DNA of 64,000 bases. Origin: Aplidium turbinatum. Lineage: Eukaryota; Chordata; Ascidiacea; Aplousobranchia; Polyclinidae. The first letter of the stretch is position 1. Each line of letters begins with the position of its first letter. Location of the stretch: contig OU964930.1 in assembly GCA_918807975.1 (NCBI GenBank), forward strand, positions 18,470,372 to 18,534,371, written 5' to 3'. The translations under genes were made by a program, and so were the position numbers. Shown piece by piece: positions 52,682-64,000 of the stretch. The notes below the pieces were generated by a model. That model was not told the DNA's origin, did not search any database, and was given only the letters and a program-made list of their open reading frames with translations.

Positions 52682-54276
52682 CAGGGGTCCGCAAATACTT
52701 TTTGGTGCGACCCAAAAAGCAATCGTTCGAAGTCTTCGCGACCCAAACGTTTCGGAAGCATATAATTTTGCGCAAAACACTTTGCAAATTAATATTAATT
52801 CCAATACGGTCGTCCCCACTTATTAAGGCCACATCGGGACCGAACGATTTTGGCTGCGGGAGACAATTTTCTACCACTCCTATACCTTCAGTAATTCCGG
52901 AATGGACCAAATTGGGCTTAATAAGCGGGTGAACCTATTAACCGTGCGCTTCGTCGTCGTGCAAGCCTCTGGGGCCGAGGGTCTACTCTATCCTTTTACC
53001 AGCCCAGACTCAAGATGTTCCCGGACTACACTGGAATGCTATTAGAGAGCAGCCAGTATTTAGTTTCATCACCCATGACACGCAGACCTTCCACTCCGTT
53101 AGGTGGCTTGAAGATGGTACAGTTATTGATGATGTGGTCTGCAGTCTGTTCCTCGGCACCACATTCACAGGAGGAGGAAGAGGCTAATTCCCCAATGGCG
53201 CATGGTTGAGCGGAAAAGCCCGACGCACGTACGAAGATGGTTGAGGCGCACCCATGCTTGTCTTTGTAGTGTCAGGCGGATGGGGCATGTGTCGGCGTTG
53301 GGGATGAACGAATGAAGTCCGGTGGTACTTGACTTCCTTTCAGAATTCCATTTATAGTCCGCCCAAGTAGCCGCAGAGATGAAGTTCATCTGCTGCGTTG
53401 ATCAGAAGTTGAGCGGCTGGCACGAATGGTTGTCTTGACTTCAGTCGACTGGGGTGCTGGTTTGGGGAAGCAGAGATCTTGTGGTGGAGAAGATGGTTAG
53501 GCTTTAGTGCCCGTCGGCTAAGAAACAGAGTGGCTTCTTCGTGACGAAGCTCAGAAAGTTGGATGCCAGCGAGAATGGCAAAATTATCCAATGATGTGGG
53601 ACGCATGCATCCGGTAACTGTGCGCGCTGTTTATGGCAGTGCCGATGTTATGGCAGTGATCACTGCAGCACCAAACAGGTGCACAGTACTCTGCTGAAGA
53701 GTAGACAAGGGCTAAGGCTGCTATACGCAAAGTGTCAGCCCTCGCCCCCCAGCTGTGGCCTGCCAGGCGCTTGAGTAGTGCAGCGTGGAATGTCATTTTC
53801 TTGCGCAGTGACACCAAATGGTGGCGGTATGTGTACGATCTGTCTAGTGTCACCCCAAGATATTCTGGTTCGGGGCAGAAGGTCAGAGGTTTTCCATTGT
53901 TCTGAACATGTAGCTCACGATCAACTTCCCGACTGTAGGCTATAGGTGGAAAGCTGCCGCCAAAGTTTTGTCTTCGCTAAGTTTCAGTCGCCAGTTCTGG
54001 AGATGGCCTAAGCTGAGAGAGTTTTCATGCCCTGGCTCAAGCTGTCTTCCAGGCTATATGTATAACCGTGGGCTTAACTACTGTACTACAATCGAAAGTA
54101 TAAATTTTCTTGTAGCCTACCAAATTGTACGGAACTCAGCACATCAAAGACTATATGATTGTATTTATTTTTGTCATACAAGTTATATTTATGGTAATTT
54201 TAAACCGTTTTGCGACCCAGTGTGAATGGTCTCGCGACCCAAATTTGGGTCGCGACCCAGTATTTGCGGACCCCTG
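52682..54276. mobile_element. hAT-like element (CAGGGGTCCGCAAATACT ends)
   Basis: Perfect 8-bp duplications TTCTAGAC (52674-52681 and 54277-54284) flank exact inverted ends CAGGGGTCCGCAAATACT. GCGACCCAAA words lie near both ends. No hAT transposase is seen; most of the inside is a LINE fragment. Confidence 0.9.
52945..54056 (-). mobile_element. Jockey/CR1-like LINE fragment, longest copy
   Basis: The minus strand reads, in three frames, DWRLKLSEDKT-like text, LGVTLDRSYTYRHHLVSLRK, ALALVYSSAEYCAPVWC, FAILAGIQLSELRHEEATLF and LRTCVGLFRSTM. This covers the end of the reverse transcriptase and the C-terminal region. At least two frameshifts break it (near 53600 and 53380). The 3' end, near GACGACGAAGC, is at the left. 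Same family as 20162-20819 and 6857-7310. Confidence 0.82.
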
Positions 54277-54522
54277 TTCTAGACTACCATGTAGTCTAGC
54301 TCTAGAAGTACATGAGTAGAGCTTCTCATGTGCGACGCTGCGGCTGCAGCAAAGACAGAGCGGCATTGCGGCAATTTGTAGAATTACTGTTTGCAAAATG
54401 CAAACTTTCCAAATTGCAGAAAAAAGGGTTGCCAGAGGTTTGTAAGACTTCGAGCCTGCTATCATTGCAAACTCGCTCAAAAAGGAGGCCTACTCAGCGG
54501 TAGCCTACTGTGAAACAATGAC

Positions 54523-54735
54523 GTAGCCAGGAATTTTGAAAAGGGGGGTTTTGACGGCCGGCAGACGAAGCCTGACAACGTGTCTGCCTAAGACGACACC
54601 CAGCGGCGTTTTTTTTTTCAATTTGAAAAAATTACTTTAAAATTGGTGCATTCTGAGAGCATTTTCAACAAAAATGTGAGTATGAATATTCCTGTGAAAT
54701 GGTGCTGTCCGGTGGCATAGAAAAAGCTTTGTTTC
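54523..54735 (+). repeat. Dispersed repeat, GTAGCCAGGAATTTTG family, copy 3
   Basis: GACGTAGCCAGGAATTTTGA, a GGGGGG tract, GGTGCATTCTGAGAGCATTT and GGTGCTGTCCGGTGGCATAG match 26054-26300 and the inverse of 15986-16320. Confidence 0.68.
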
Positions 54736-54947
54736 TTTTACCCTTGTTATCTTTCCTTCTATTAATGATTTTTTCAAGGAGTTTTGCCTTCTTGTATGTC
54801 CGAAATAGGCTACTTCAATATTCTTCTTTTGACTATTTATTTGTAAGAGAATTTGGCTTGAATTGAATTTGAATAATATTTCATTATTAGTGATTTCTTG
54901 TTTCCATGAAATTTTTAACTTTCACCTGAATGTCCAGCCTATAAACA

Positions 54948-55024
54948 CGATTGGCAGTTTCGAATATGGTCTTTACACTGTAAAAAGCAATGTAATTACA
55001 GACCATGTTTGAAACTGCCGATCG
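54948..55024. repeat. Inverted repeat hairpin, about 25-bp arms
   Basis: GATTGGCAGTTTCGAATATG and inverse CATGTTTGAAACTGCCGATC flank a short loop. It could be a very small foldback element; no duplication of the target was recognised. Confidence 0.6.
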
Positions 55025-55216
55025 TATGTCAGTAATAAACGTTCATTGAATTATTTCGAGATTGTTTGTAATTGTTTGTCCGAGTTCGACACAAAGATTC
55101 ACGAGGCACTAATTATTAAATCTTCCAACCCAAGTCTTAACAAGCAATTGTTTGCTGGCGGAGCCTCCTCTCTCTCTTAACCGTCTTGGATTAAATTGTC
55201 ACGAGTGTTTATGTGT

Positions 55217-55479
55217 TTCACTCATTGTGCTTTTGTTTTGTGTAAATATCTCATTTGTAGGCTACGGTACCGTACTTTAGTCCATCTTCGTGGGTACTTC
55301 TGAACTTCATTCTCTACTTGATCCGTTGTGCTGTGAAGTCATTTTGTATGTGAGCAGGATAGGCAGTCTTTTAATAGATTAAACAACATTTTTGATGTTA
55401 TAGATTTCTCTGGTATTTTTTTTTATGCATTGTAGGCCTATAATTATTTTTTCTTTTATAATCTTGACAAGGCTAGACT
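55217..55479 (+). repeat. 263-bp direct repeat, left copy
   Basis: By eye identical to 57207-57469 over its full length. It abuts the left end of the hAT at 55480. It is ordinary AT-rich sequence with no LTR-like ends and no open frame. Confidence 0.93.
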
Positions 55480-57206
55480 CAGGGCCGGATTAAGGCGGGG
55501 GCTGATGGGGCTGCAGCCCCAGGCCCACCAAAAAAATAGGCCCACCTATAACAACTTACTAAGAGCAACTGACATGCTTATTATCAGGATCGAAAAAATA
55601 AAGGACGAATATCATAGAACGAACGCTAACTGTGTAAACCAGTGGTTCTTAACTCATTTGCCAACAATTAAGCCTTCGTCTGATACACGTTGGGAGGCAC
55701 ACGATATGACGTTATAGGCCTACATGCGCCAAGAAAAAGTTATCAAGCAGTTCTTCAAGTCTTGAAAGCAATGTCTGATGACAATGACGAACAATCACAG
55801 ACTAAAGAAACAGCCAAGGGGTTTATCTTGTCAATGGAAAAGCTTGAAACCGTTATTTTAATTGAGTTATGGTCTTGCATAATGGAACGGTTTTATAAAA
55901 CTAGTCGGGCGCTCCAGGATAGCAAAATTACTTTGAATAAGGCAACAAATCTGCTTCAGGGTCTACATGACTTTGTTCAAAAATTTAGATCCCAATTTCA
56001 AAAGCTCAAAGAAAAGGGTAGAGCAGGGCTACTCAACTGGCGGACCGCGGTCTGAATCCGGACCTTCTGGGGGTTGATGGTGGACCTTGAGTTTTTGGAA
56101 GAATACCCTCTTTGCCACGTTTCAGGGCTTTTTTAAACATATTTCTACTGGAAGGAAGCAATTTCTACTGTGATTATCCTAATTGCTGGGGTCTTCGACT
56201 CCCAACCTCTCCAATACTTCCTCAGAAATGTAATTCGAGTTACATTTTACCTAAGAAAGTGGTTTGATAAAATAGTTTAGCTTTCGTGGTTGCGTGTGAA
56301 ATAACTTGTTCACCGGACCGCTAAAAATATACAACTTGTCAAACTGGACCTTTGTTAAGATTAATTGAGTAATCCTGGGGGGGAGTATTAAATGGCTATC
56401 ATCATTATATTGAATGAAGAAATTTCAAGAAGGAAGAGAAGAAAAGTATGCTTGGATAGCAAAGGTGGATCTGAAAACACATCACTTGATCCATCGTGCA
56501 GATTCAAAGTAGACTCATATCTGCCAATCATTGACCAAATTGTTTTGTGTATGAAATCCCGCATCGCAGCATACGATCGTCTTCAAATAAGATTTTCGTT
56601 TCTGGCGGAATTAAACACCATGTCTAACTGTAAAATTGAAGAGAGTGCTAACACATTGCTTCACTATTATCCAGATGATCTAGATTCTGGAAGAATCACT
56701 GCCTGAAGAGATGATTCATTTTTCTGCACTGCTTAAACAACACTATTTTAACAGCGAATGCAGCAAAAAAACTCGAATGTTTAGATTCATCAATGAAAAT
56801 GAGTTTATGTAGGCTATGCATGTCCTAACGTATTTGTTGTAGGCTACTAAGAATGTATCTTTGTCTGATGATTTCTAATTGTTCAGGTGAGCGCTCATTT
56901 TCAGTGCTTAAAAGAGTAAAGAATCAACTGCGTTCATCCATGGACCAGAAAAGATTGCATTCCTTTGCTCTACTCTGCATTGAAAACAAAATTTTGGAAA
57001 AAAATAGACACCGATGATGTTATTAACAGCTTTGCTTTGTTTAAATCCAGAAAACATGTCATTTGAATGAGTTTAATATGTAAATACTGTACTTCGGGTA
57101 TAATTTTTGTTATTTCATTTTAATTCTGATTGGTACAATGAGGGGAATGAAATATAGGCCTCAGATTACCAATAGCCCCAGGTCCATGAAAACCTTAATC
57201 CGGCCC
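55480..57206 (+). mobile_element. hAT element (CAGGGCCGGATTAAGG ends), broken
   Basis: Inverted ends CAGGGCCGGATTAAGG and CCTTAATCCGGCCC. Transposase remains lie at 55640-56020 (HLPTIKPSSDTRWEAH and, in another frame, EKLETVILIELWSCIMERF), 56392-56706 and 56890-57000 (GERSFSVLKRVKNQLRSSMD), the ZMYM1/DUF4371 type. A 354-bp MITE (56024-56377) splits the gene. Instead of an 8-bp duplication it is framed by 263-bp direct repeats. Confidence 0.85.
56024..56377. mobile_element. MITE (CAGGGCTACTCAAC ends) inside a hAT transposase gene
   Basis: Ends CAGGGCTACTCAAC and ATTGAGTAATCCTG, with GGGTAGAG and GGGGGGAG outside (6 of 8). A fragment of the same family lies at 5784-5845. Confidence 0.72.
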
Positions 57207-57469
57207 TTCACTCATTGTGCTTTTGTTTTGTGTAAATATCTCATTTGTAGGCTACGGTACCGTACTTTAGTCCATCTTCGTGGGTACTTCTGAACTTCAT
57301 TCTCTACTTGATCCGTTGTGCTGTGAAGTCATTTTGTATGTGAGCAGGATAGGCAGTCTTTTAATAGATTAAACAACATTTTTGATGTTATAGATTTCTC
57401 TGGTATTTTTTTTTATGCATTGTAGGCCTATAATTATTTTTTCTTTTATAATCTTGACAAGGCTAGACT
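57207..57469 (+). repeat. 263-bp direct repeat, right copy
   Basis: Identical by eye to 55217-55479. It begins exactly where the hAT ends; the last base of the hAT end appears replaced by repeat sequence. Confidence 0.93.
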
Positions 57470-57530
57470 ATATGTATGTTATAGTCGAAAACATTCGCTT
57501 TATTATATTTTTGTGTTACAATGTTAAATG

Positions 57531-59148
57531 CAGTGCCGAATTAAGGGGGGGGCGGACTGGGCTGAAGCCCAGGGCCCCCACTTTTGGGGGCCCCCACTTC
57601 AAAGAAAAAAATCTACTAATTTTTTTAATTACACAGCTGGAGATTACTGCTTTAATTTGTATCTCAAACAAGCAAGGGCGGCTCACCCATATGTGCTGCG
57701 GTGCTGCAGCACCCCTGCCCAACCCCAGTTATTCCATTTTTCTTCGTTTTTTTTAACAAAAAACATATTTATTTGATACTTTTATATCCGAAAATGGTAC
57801 GGATTACGGGTCAAAGTTATGACAATGCTGCTAATATGAGTGGCAAGTATAACCGTCTTCAAGCTCTATACTGCGCGAGAAATGTAGTGTAGCTCATTAT
57901 GTCCCTTGCACAGCACATTCACTTAATTTAATCGATAGCCTAAATGTCCTGTAGAAACATGCCGTTCTGCCGCTGAGCTTTTTGAATTGTTGCAAAGCCT
58001 TTACTCATGGCTCGTCTCGTCTAGCCTACTCATCGTTGGCAAGTCCATCGAAAATTCCTAGATGGTTTGCCTGTTTTGAAGACATTTAGCCTATCTGATA
58101 CAAGATGGTCAGATAGATATGAATAATGATGCAGTTTTTCTTCTATCGAGTCTTCTAAAGTTCGTTGATACACCACAGATTGACACATTCTTCCGCAACG
58201 AAGTATATACACTGACAGGTCCCACCTACTGCACCGGGTGGCAAGCCAAGGGCAAACAAGAAGGTGATCCGCTGCATAGGCGTAGCCAGGGGGGCGAAAG
58301 AGGCCATGCCCCCCCAAATTTTCCAAGTTTGGATTCCAAAGTTGAGCCCTTTGTTGAAAATATAATAAAGTTTGTAAAAATTTGTATCGTTTTGCAAGAC
58401 ATTTAACTGGCTGTTAACCATTTAACTGGCTATTAACACCCCCAAGGACTTGTTTTAGACACACAGAAAGACACCAATAAATTTTGTAAATCGTAAATCG
58501 CGCAAAATTTACGCGATTTACGTTTCTTTGAACTAATTTGTGGAAGCAATTTCAGAATGGCTTACTCTGTTGGGTTTTTGTGTACGGTAGTTATTGAGTT
58601 TTTGTGTAGCTGAGTTTTTGGTGTTCTCTAATTTTAGCCGCAGTTTTTGCCCGTTCGTGTGTAAGAGCTAGGCTATCTTTATTAAGTTATTAGCTGTTTA
58701 TCTGCTAATAAATTTCATACAAATATTACCCTAAAAGTGTTTTCAGAAAGCGCTATAATTCATTATTTGAGTGTAATTTTTCAAAATTTTTCCAGGGGAG
58801 CATGCCCCCGGACCCCCCCAGAATACGCGTGTCTTCGGCACGCTCTAACCTCCCCTACCACTTTTATTGCTTCAACCCACCAGGATACGCCACTGCACAT
58901 CAAGTGGCGATGGCTTTAAATTAAACACTTTGTTGTTCTCTTCAAATCATCAAATATTTGGCCCCCCCCAAAATTTTTTTCTGGCTACGCCACTGGTCCG
59001 CTGTTTGGGGCTCGGTGCCACAGATACATGCAACTGGGCCCGTGTCGTAGCCCCACTCCACCATTACTTTTTAGCGAAAAATGTCACTTGATAATGGCCC
59101 CCACTTTCAGCTCAGCCCAGGGCCCCATAAACCCTTAATCCGGCCCTG
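57531..59148 (+). mobile_element. hAT element (CAGTGCCGAATTAAGG ends), broken
   Basis: Perfect 8-bp duplications GTTAAATG (57523-57530 and 59149-59156). Inverted ends CAGTGCCGAATTAAGG and CCTTAATCCGGCCCTG, with GGGCCCCCA words inside. Transposase debris at 57795-58215 reads RITGQSYDNAANMSGKYN, the ZMYM1/DUF4371 signature, then TAHSLNLIDSLN in another frame. A 721-bp element (58275-58995) is nested inside. Confidence 0.88.
58275..58995. mobile_element. Nested hAT-like element (GGCGTAGCCAGGGGGG ends)
   Basis: Ends CATAGGCGTAGCCAGG and CTGGCTACGCCACTG, with ATCCGCTG and GTCCGCTG outside (7 of 8). GCCCCCCAAA words lie near both ends. No coding sequence. The end motif is like that of the GTAGCCAGGAATTTTG repeats. 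Confidence 0.8.
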
Positions 59149-59156
59149 GTTAAATG

Positions 59157-59837
59157 TCGTATTATTGCTGAGCTACGGTATGATTGTTTATGGTTGAAAA
59201 GAATTACAATCTCGGAGCGATGGCATACTGTTCCATCGTGTATAGGCGTTGTCACCGAGATAACATGACATATGTCGCCGTCGGTGATATGTAACGGTAG
59301 CCTAAAGTCTTGTGAAAACTGGGCATTTACAAAAGGCCATTAATAGTTCTAACTCGTCTTTTGAAAAATCAGACATTCTTCTGGCATTTCATGATTTTTT
59401 TTTCAGGGGGTAGCAAAAATAATCCACCTGTTCCGTTCACCCAGTCATGCTAGTTGCTCCAATAAATAATTAGGCTACGATAGCGTTGTAGGGGGGCTGT
59501 TTCATAGTTTGTGTGGTGTAGAATTCGGGAAATTTTTTTGAGAGTCCACAAACATAGGCCTACTCATGCTCATTGTATGCAATGAACTTCTGCACAATAA
59601 TTTTGTCTGAACAAGGCAAATCTTTTGCTATTGTGGAGTTGTGCATTCATCGTGTTTCTCGGCAAAAACCAAATGCCTCTCTGGCTGGCATAAATTGTTT
59701 TTTTAGTGTTCATCGACTTTTGAACCAAGTCTTCCCCCAACAACTTCAACGGACAGTTCTGCTGATGATATATCCACCTCAAACAGCACTGACAGTGTCG
59801 TGCTTGTAACTTAGAGTATTTTGTCGATTCTTCTTCG
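59157..59837. other. No recognised gene
   Basis: Short overlapping frames on both strands at 59570-59810 are not convincing. No element ends are recognised. Confidence 0.5.
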
Positions 59838-60125
59838 ACCCGATAGCTCAGTTGGCAAACGCGTGACTTCTGGAACGAAGAAGCTTCAAGATGAAGTGGC
59901 GCAGGTTCGATTCTCGGGGTGTGCGCTTGAGCAACGCATTCTAAGGACTACCTAATGGATGGAAGAATTTCATGGCAACAACACTTCGATAATCAGAAAC
60001 TTCACTCTGCCAATCTCGGTAATCGACTATGCATTAAAAGCCTCTACAATACCTATGCGAAACTACCAGGAATAACCTATCAAGGCTTTTTTAGCCCGAT
60101 AAAAATTTAAAACTACACCAAACCA
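59838..60125 (+). repeat. tRNA-derived SINE, complete copy
   Basis: Box A TAGCTCAGTTGGCAAACGCG and box B GGTTCGATTCTCGG are intact, followed by GTGCGCTTGAGCAACGC, GCCAATCTCGGTAATCGA and a degraded tail. It has the best-preserved tRNA head of the family here. It lies downstream of gene D's stop. Confidence 0.85.
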
Positions 60126-60478
60126 ACGTATGTTTGAAAACTGCATTTAATTAAAACAAGCAGTGGCAGCTGGTGGGTTGTAAAAGTGGAAGAAACTTAG
60201 GTACCTATTTTCAACTTTTGTGGAATAAAACCTCTGTTCCTAGGGTAATAAATTAAAATTATTATACATCTATAAACTGCCATTCTTTATAATTTTAAAA
60301 GCACATTATAAACTGTATGTAACATATTAAGAACGATCTTATTGTCATCATCATTCCTTTTACGTATCAGCCTAGGTCTGTCTTTTCATTTAACTTTTAT
60401 GATAAGAGCAATCTTGTCAAAATGCTTTGTTGTAAAGTTGTAATATGCAACATATTATTTCTAATACAGTCTTTGATG

Positions 60479-60989
60479 TTATTCGGTGTAGTTTTCTTTG
60501 AAGGGATAGTATTTGTGATCTGAAATAGCGAATCCAGTGACAAGATCATGGCTGAAATATAAAATAAAGTTATTTATTACGACGTGTAGGCTAACGCCAA
60601 TAAAATCTTTATTTACAGCAGTTACAGAGTTGATTGGAAAAAATATTGAATTTGAGGCAAAACTTCGTTTTAGGCGTCCATTGCATAATGCATATAGCAG
60701 GGTTTCAAATCAAACTTTTTTTTAGGGAGGCTATTGCAGATGTAGGCAAATTATGGTAGGCCTATTCGTGTTCTTGTAATTAGCGTATTACCGTATTGGA
60801 CTTTTTCAAACGACGTGTTGAAAATGTTTGAAAGTATTGTATCCGTTTGTTTATGTTATGGCCTACCAGTAGCCTAGACGTAATGAAGACAGAAAAAAGG
60901 GTTTTAAGTTACCAAGGAAGAAGCCGCAGATTTTCATCCAATCCCTCCAGTGTTTTCATGTCTGAGTCACTTAGTTTAAAGTCAAACAC
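60479..60989 (-). CDS. Aldo-keto reductase gene D, last two exons
   Basis: Minus-strand exons 60989-60913 and 60551-60479 join in frame (49 residues plus TAA). The first reads VFDFKLSDSDMKTLEGLDEN then LRLLP, with acceptor TTCCAG and donor GTAACT. The second starts after TATTTCAG and reads HDLVTGFAISDHKYYPF then KENYTE, the typical AKR C-terminal tail. The Trp/Cys codon is split TG/C. Exon 7 is 77 bp against 83 in genes A and B, and the text differs clearly (LEGLDEN against ILGLNLN), so this is an older paralogue. Exons 1-6 are not recognised between 60990 and 64000 and should lie beyond the window. Confidence 0.82.
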
Positions 60990-61180
60990 CTGGAAAAAAG
61001 TACAGGCTACACAACAGGAAAGATTGAAATAGACCCCTTCCATATTAGACGGGAAACGTAGGTTACTGTAAAAGCAATTGTGAGTCACAGACCTTATTTT
61101 GTTTCTGCTATAAAATCTGAATTTGTCAATTTCCAATCAGATTTTCTCCTTTGAAGGTGTTAGATTGATCAGTTAGCCCA

Positions 61181-61458
61181 TAGCCGTAGGAGAGTAAAAC
61201 ATTTTGGAGAGACGAACAAAATTTTCCCAAACTTAGTTTGTCTTTGCATATATTTTTTCAAAAACGCAAAATCACTCACAATCTTTGAGGTAGCGATGTC
61301 TAACAACTCTACAGTCATCAACTTGGCAGTGTACGAAAACAAGGCAACAAAAAGTACAACAGCAAAACAAAGCTGAATTAACTTTAATCTACATACGGTA
61401 CACAGACATGTCTGTGTCCGAAATAAACCATCAAATTGAAATATTCTTGAGTATCACA
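61181..61458. repeat. Inverse copy of window segment 1-249
   Basis: See 1-249. Here it lies in the intron before gene D's penultimate exon. No target duplication or terminal repeats are evident. Confidence 0.75.
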
Positions 61459-62399
61459 AAAAAATATATATATTAAACCTCACTGGATTCAACAACAATT
61501 TGAACTGAGATTTCAGCAATAACTCGATAACAATTGCTGAATATCCATGTCACCAGATTATTCAAAAATCTCCAGCCCAATTTCAATAAAATGCTAGACC
61601 AAAAGTAGCTCAATCTTTTTAATATAACGATAGTCCAAAGACTCAATATTTGTAAATTTGCATCGAGAAAAACTAAAATGACAACTTGTGCAGGCCTACT
61701 TATCAAGCCAGTAGCATTACTTAATTCATGCTACTTCAAACCCTACAGCCTGAAAAGACTTTAACAGTTTATCATGCTATGTGCATCAAATTTGCACCAT
61801 TCAACAAAAATACTTTTAATATCACAAATATTTGATATCATATTACAATAAAATCATAGTCTATGTTCTTTCAGAAGATCATTACACAGACATTCCTACT
61901 TCATAATAAAGCAGCGATTCAAATCGCAAGCACTAAAAAAAAAAAGAAACTTCCAGGTAATAACTTCAAACTCAATCCTTGCAAGGAATACAGACCGCAT
62001 AACCAACAAAACAAGATGACACGTGTCTTTGTATTGGATTTTTGTTGATCGAATACTGTGGCATAGATAGTAAATAGCTGAGCATATCAACCGGAGGACT
62101 GGCAAAGACAAACAGCAGTTTATACAAAAAAACTTCTATAGAGAAAACAGTAAAATCGTAGCCTACAAAAACATGAAATCAAATGTCAAAGAATTCACAA
62201 ATTGTTTTCATTTAAGCTAATATACTTTTTCACTTAGTGCAGGCCTATATAGTTAGTTGCCGGAATCAAATGCTCGCAAGAGCGGTGCATAGCCTATGTG
62301 TGGCCTCACGGCTGTTGATTTTTAAAGTTTATAATAAATGCGTAACTTGTTTGGCCATATCTAAAAATGGTAAGCTATCTTTGCAGTATTTAAGTTAAG

Positions 62400-63560
62400 T
62401 TTTTTGAGCATAGCATAACTTATAGTAAGATTGGTTTATCTAATAACTGAATACTTTTGCCCAAATATTTTTACAAACAACTACATTAGTATAGGATATA
62501 AAGAAAAAATAAAAAGCATTATAAGTTTACCAGAACAGGTTTTTAAAATTCTATTCATGCGGAAATGTAATCTAGTGTGTATATTCTAATGAATATCTGT
62601 AATAAGCTTACCTCATCTCCCCAAATGCATTATTTTACATTTATTTTTTGCAATTATTAAATCGAAACTCAACATTCTTCCAAAATTTTAATACCAAATA
62701 GGCTACAAAATTTTTCAAAATTGTTGATGCTACATTTTACATTTTAAGAAAAAAGTTAATGTCTGCTGCTTTGTAACTGCTTTGACACTGTCTGCTTTGT
62801 AAAGCGCTGTGGAGCAACGCATTCTGCGATGGATACAGCGCTATTTAAAAACTAACATTATTATTATTATTAATGTTTTTTATATAAAAATATGCAACAC
62901 TATAATAGTTACGAAACTGGTAGAATGTTGAAAACCCATGTTAAGAATAATATTGATTTGTCCCAATAACTAGACATTCTTCCCCAAATAATTTTTACAA
63001 ACAACTATACTTTAGTAGGATATTTAAAAAAAACGCCATAAAGTTAATAGTACCCAGCTAGCTTTTAAATCTTAGCCTCACTGTGAAAAAATGCAGCCTA
63101 CTTATCAGTGAATATCAGTAATAGTAAGCCTACCTCTGTTTGCCAATTGTGTTTTTTTACAATTCCTTTTTGCAGTGGTGAAATCGAAACTTATCTTATT
63201 TTGCCCAGATTGCGATACCACATGTAATAGTTTCCAAAACCGATAATACATTTTACATTCATTGGAAAATATTAATGTATCTCATAAATTATAACAATTG
63301 TGTAAAGTTTCTAAACTGGTGAGACGTCGAAACGTCATGGTAAGATTGATTTTCCCAAATAGTAGGGTCATTATGCTGACCAACCCCAAAAAAATTGCAA
63401 GAAAATGTTTTTTGATGTTTTCCAATAGTTTTCAGATCAAAGAACAACATACAAAAAGTTTTCCAAAATTCAAGCGTCACAAAGGGTCTAAATATTACGT
63501 AATTCAAGATGGCCGCCATTTTATCGAAATACTCGTATATACTGTATACCAAATCCAAAA
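62400..63560. repeat. Diverged tandem repeats, about 395-bp period
   Basis: Related blocks start near 62370, 62918 and 63310 (GTAAGATTG...TTTCCC landmarks), and TTTTTACAAACAACTA occurs at 62469 and 62989. The larger first gap is due to a LINE tail at 62745-62882. Copies are well diverged. Confidence 0.55.
62745..62882 (+). mobile_element. LINE/SINE 3' tail with ATT repeats
   Basis: AAGCGCTGTGGAGCAACGCA, CAGCGCTATTTAAAAACTAA and a run of ATT make a common CR1/L2-type 3' end. No coding part remains. Confidence 0.6.
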
Positions 63561-63638
63561 AAACACTGATTCTTAACCGATGAAAATGGCAAATTTAACC
63601 ATAAACTGCATTACCCCAGTAATCTTAACAGTTAACAC

Positions 63639-64000
63639 CAGGGGTTCCCAACCTTTTTTACACCGTGGCCCCCTTTAAACATTTTGAAAAATCAATGGCC
63701 CCCCTATTTTTATCAACCTTTTGAAAAAATTAAGAAACGTCATTTTAATTAAAAAACTTGTTTATACAGTAACCGGTAGTTAGAATGATCAAATAATATA
63801 AATACAACACACAATAAACATGATAGTACATTAATTAGTTATTACATATGCAGTTAATGTGATGGTTGAGCTTGTATTTGCTGTGACATTGTCTTAATTG
63901 CTGGTTTGGTGGTGGAAAGAGCAAGCCGCATGTCATATTGAATATCCAAGACACAGATGCTTTGTCTTCAGAAGTAACATTGTTGAAAACCCACAGATTT
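63639..64000 (+). mobile_element. hAT left end, continues beyond window
   Basis: CAGGGGTTCCCAACCTTTTT followed by CCGTGGCCCCC and a second GGCCCCCC word is a typical hAT terminus. The rest of the element lies outside the window. Confidence 0.7.

Noticed and set aside
55217-57469. 263-bp direct repeats as LTRs of a retroelement
   Set aside because: They lack TG...CA ends, the inside is a hAT with its own inverted ends, and no retroelement coding part is present.
59838-59915. Possible tRNA gene
   Set aside because: Boxes A and B are good, but the sequence continues into the body shared by five other copies, so it is a SINE head.

Overview
This is a eukaryotic, metazoan-type window: AT-rich, intron-containing and packed with nested transposons. 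The only host genes I can support are members of one aldo-keto reductase (AKR) family, split into short exons with GT-AG junctions and the exon lengths of animal AKR genes (168, 117, 78, 166 and 83 bp). The mix of hAT elements, tRNA-derived SINEs, Jockey/CR1-like LINEs, BEL/Pao debris and many TAGGCCTA words suggests a marine animal, perhaps an invertebrate deuterostome such as a tunicate; that placement is an inference.

Layout. 1-249 is a segment repeated in inverse at 61181-61458. 250-3027 is the 3' half of a BEL/Pao retroelement fossil. 3399-8338 (+) holds the last four exons of AKR gene A. 19544-34803 (-) holds a complete eight-exon AKR gene B coding for 322 residues. A and B lie tail to tail and are the arms of an old inverted duplication (about 3230-11900 against 18650-28720). 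Each arm later took different transposons, and the other arm often still shows the empty site. The spacer between them (about 11.9-18.6 kb) is LINE and nested hAT sequence.

35094-45245 is a small hAT-like element into which a 9.3 kb palindromic transposon (35412-44714) has inserted. That element has perfect 8-bp target duplications, about 165-bp terminal inverted repeats, arms made of a 393-bp array and a 150-bp array, and a central loop coding for a PIN/XPG-like protein. It lies just upstream of gene B. 45.3-50.8 kb is a four-deep stack of insertions. 52448-52516 (-) is a further AKR first exon with no matching second exon between it and gene B. 52.7-59.1 kb is a row of hAT elements, one framed by 263-bp identical direct repeats. 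60479-60989 (-) is the 3' end of another AKR gene (D), followed by diverged tandem repeats and the start of another hAT.

Two observations stand out. The first is the palindromic giant element. The second is a recurrent 5-6 bp insertion at TA sites (TA becoming TAGCCTA, TAGGCTA or TAGGCCTA). It is seen directly by comparing duplicated copies, and it has the form of excision footprints from a TA-targeting transposon.
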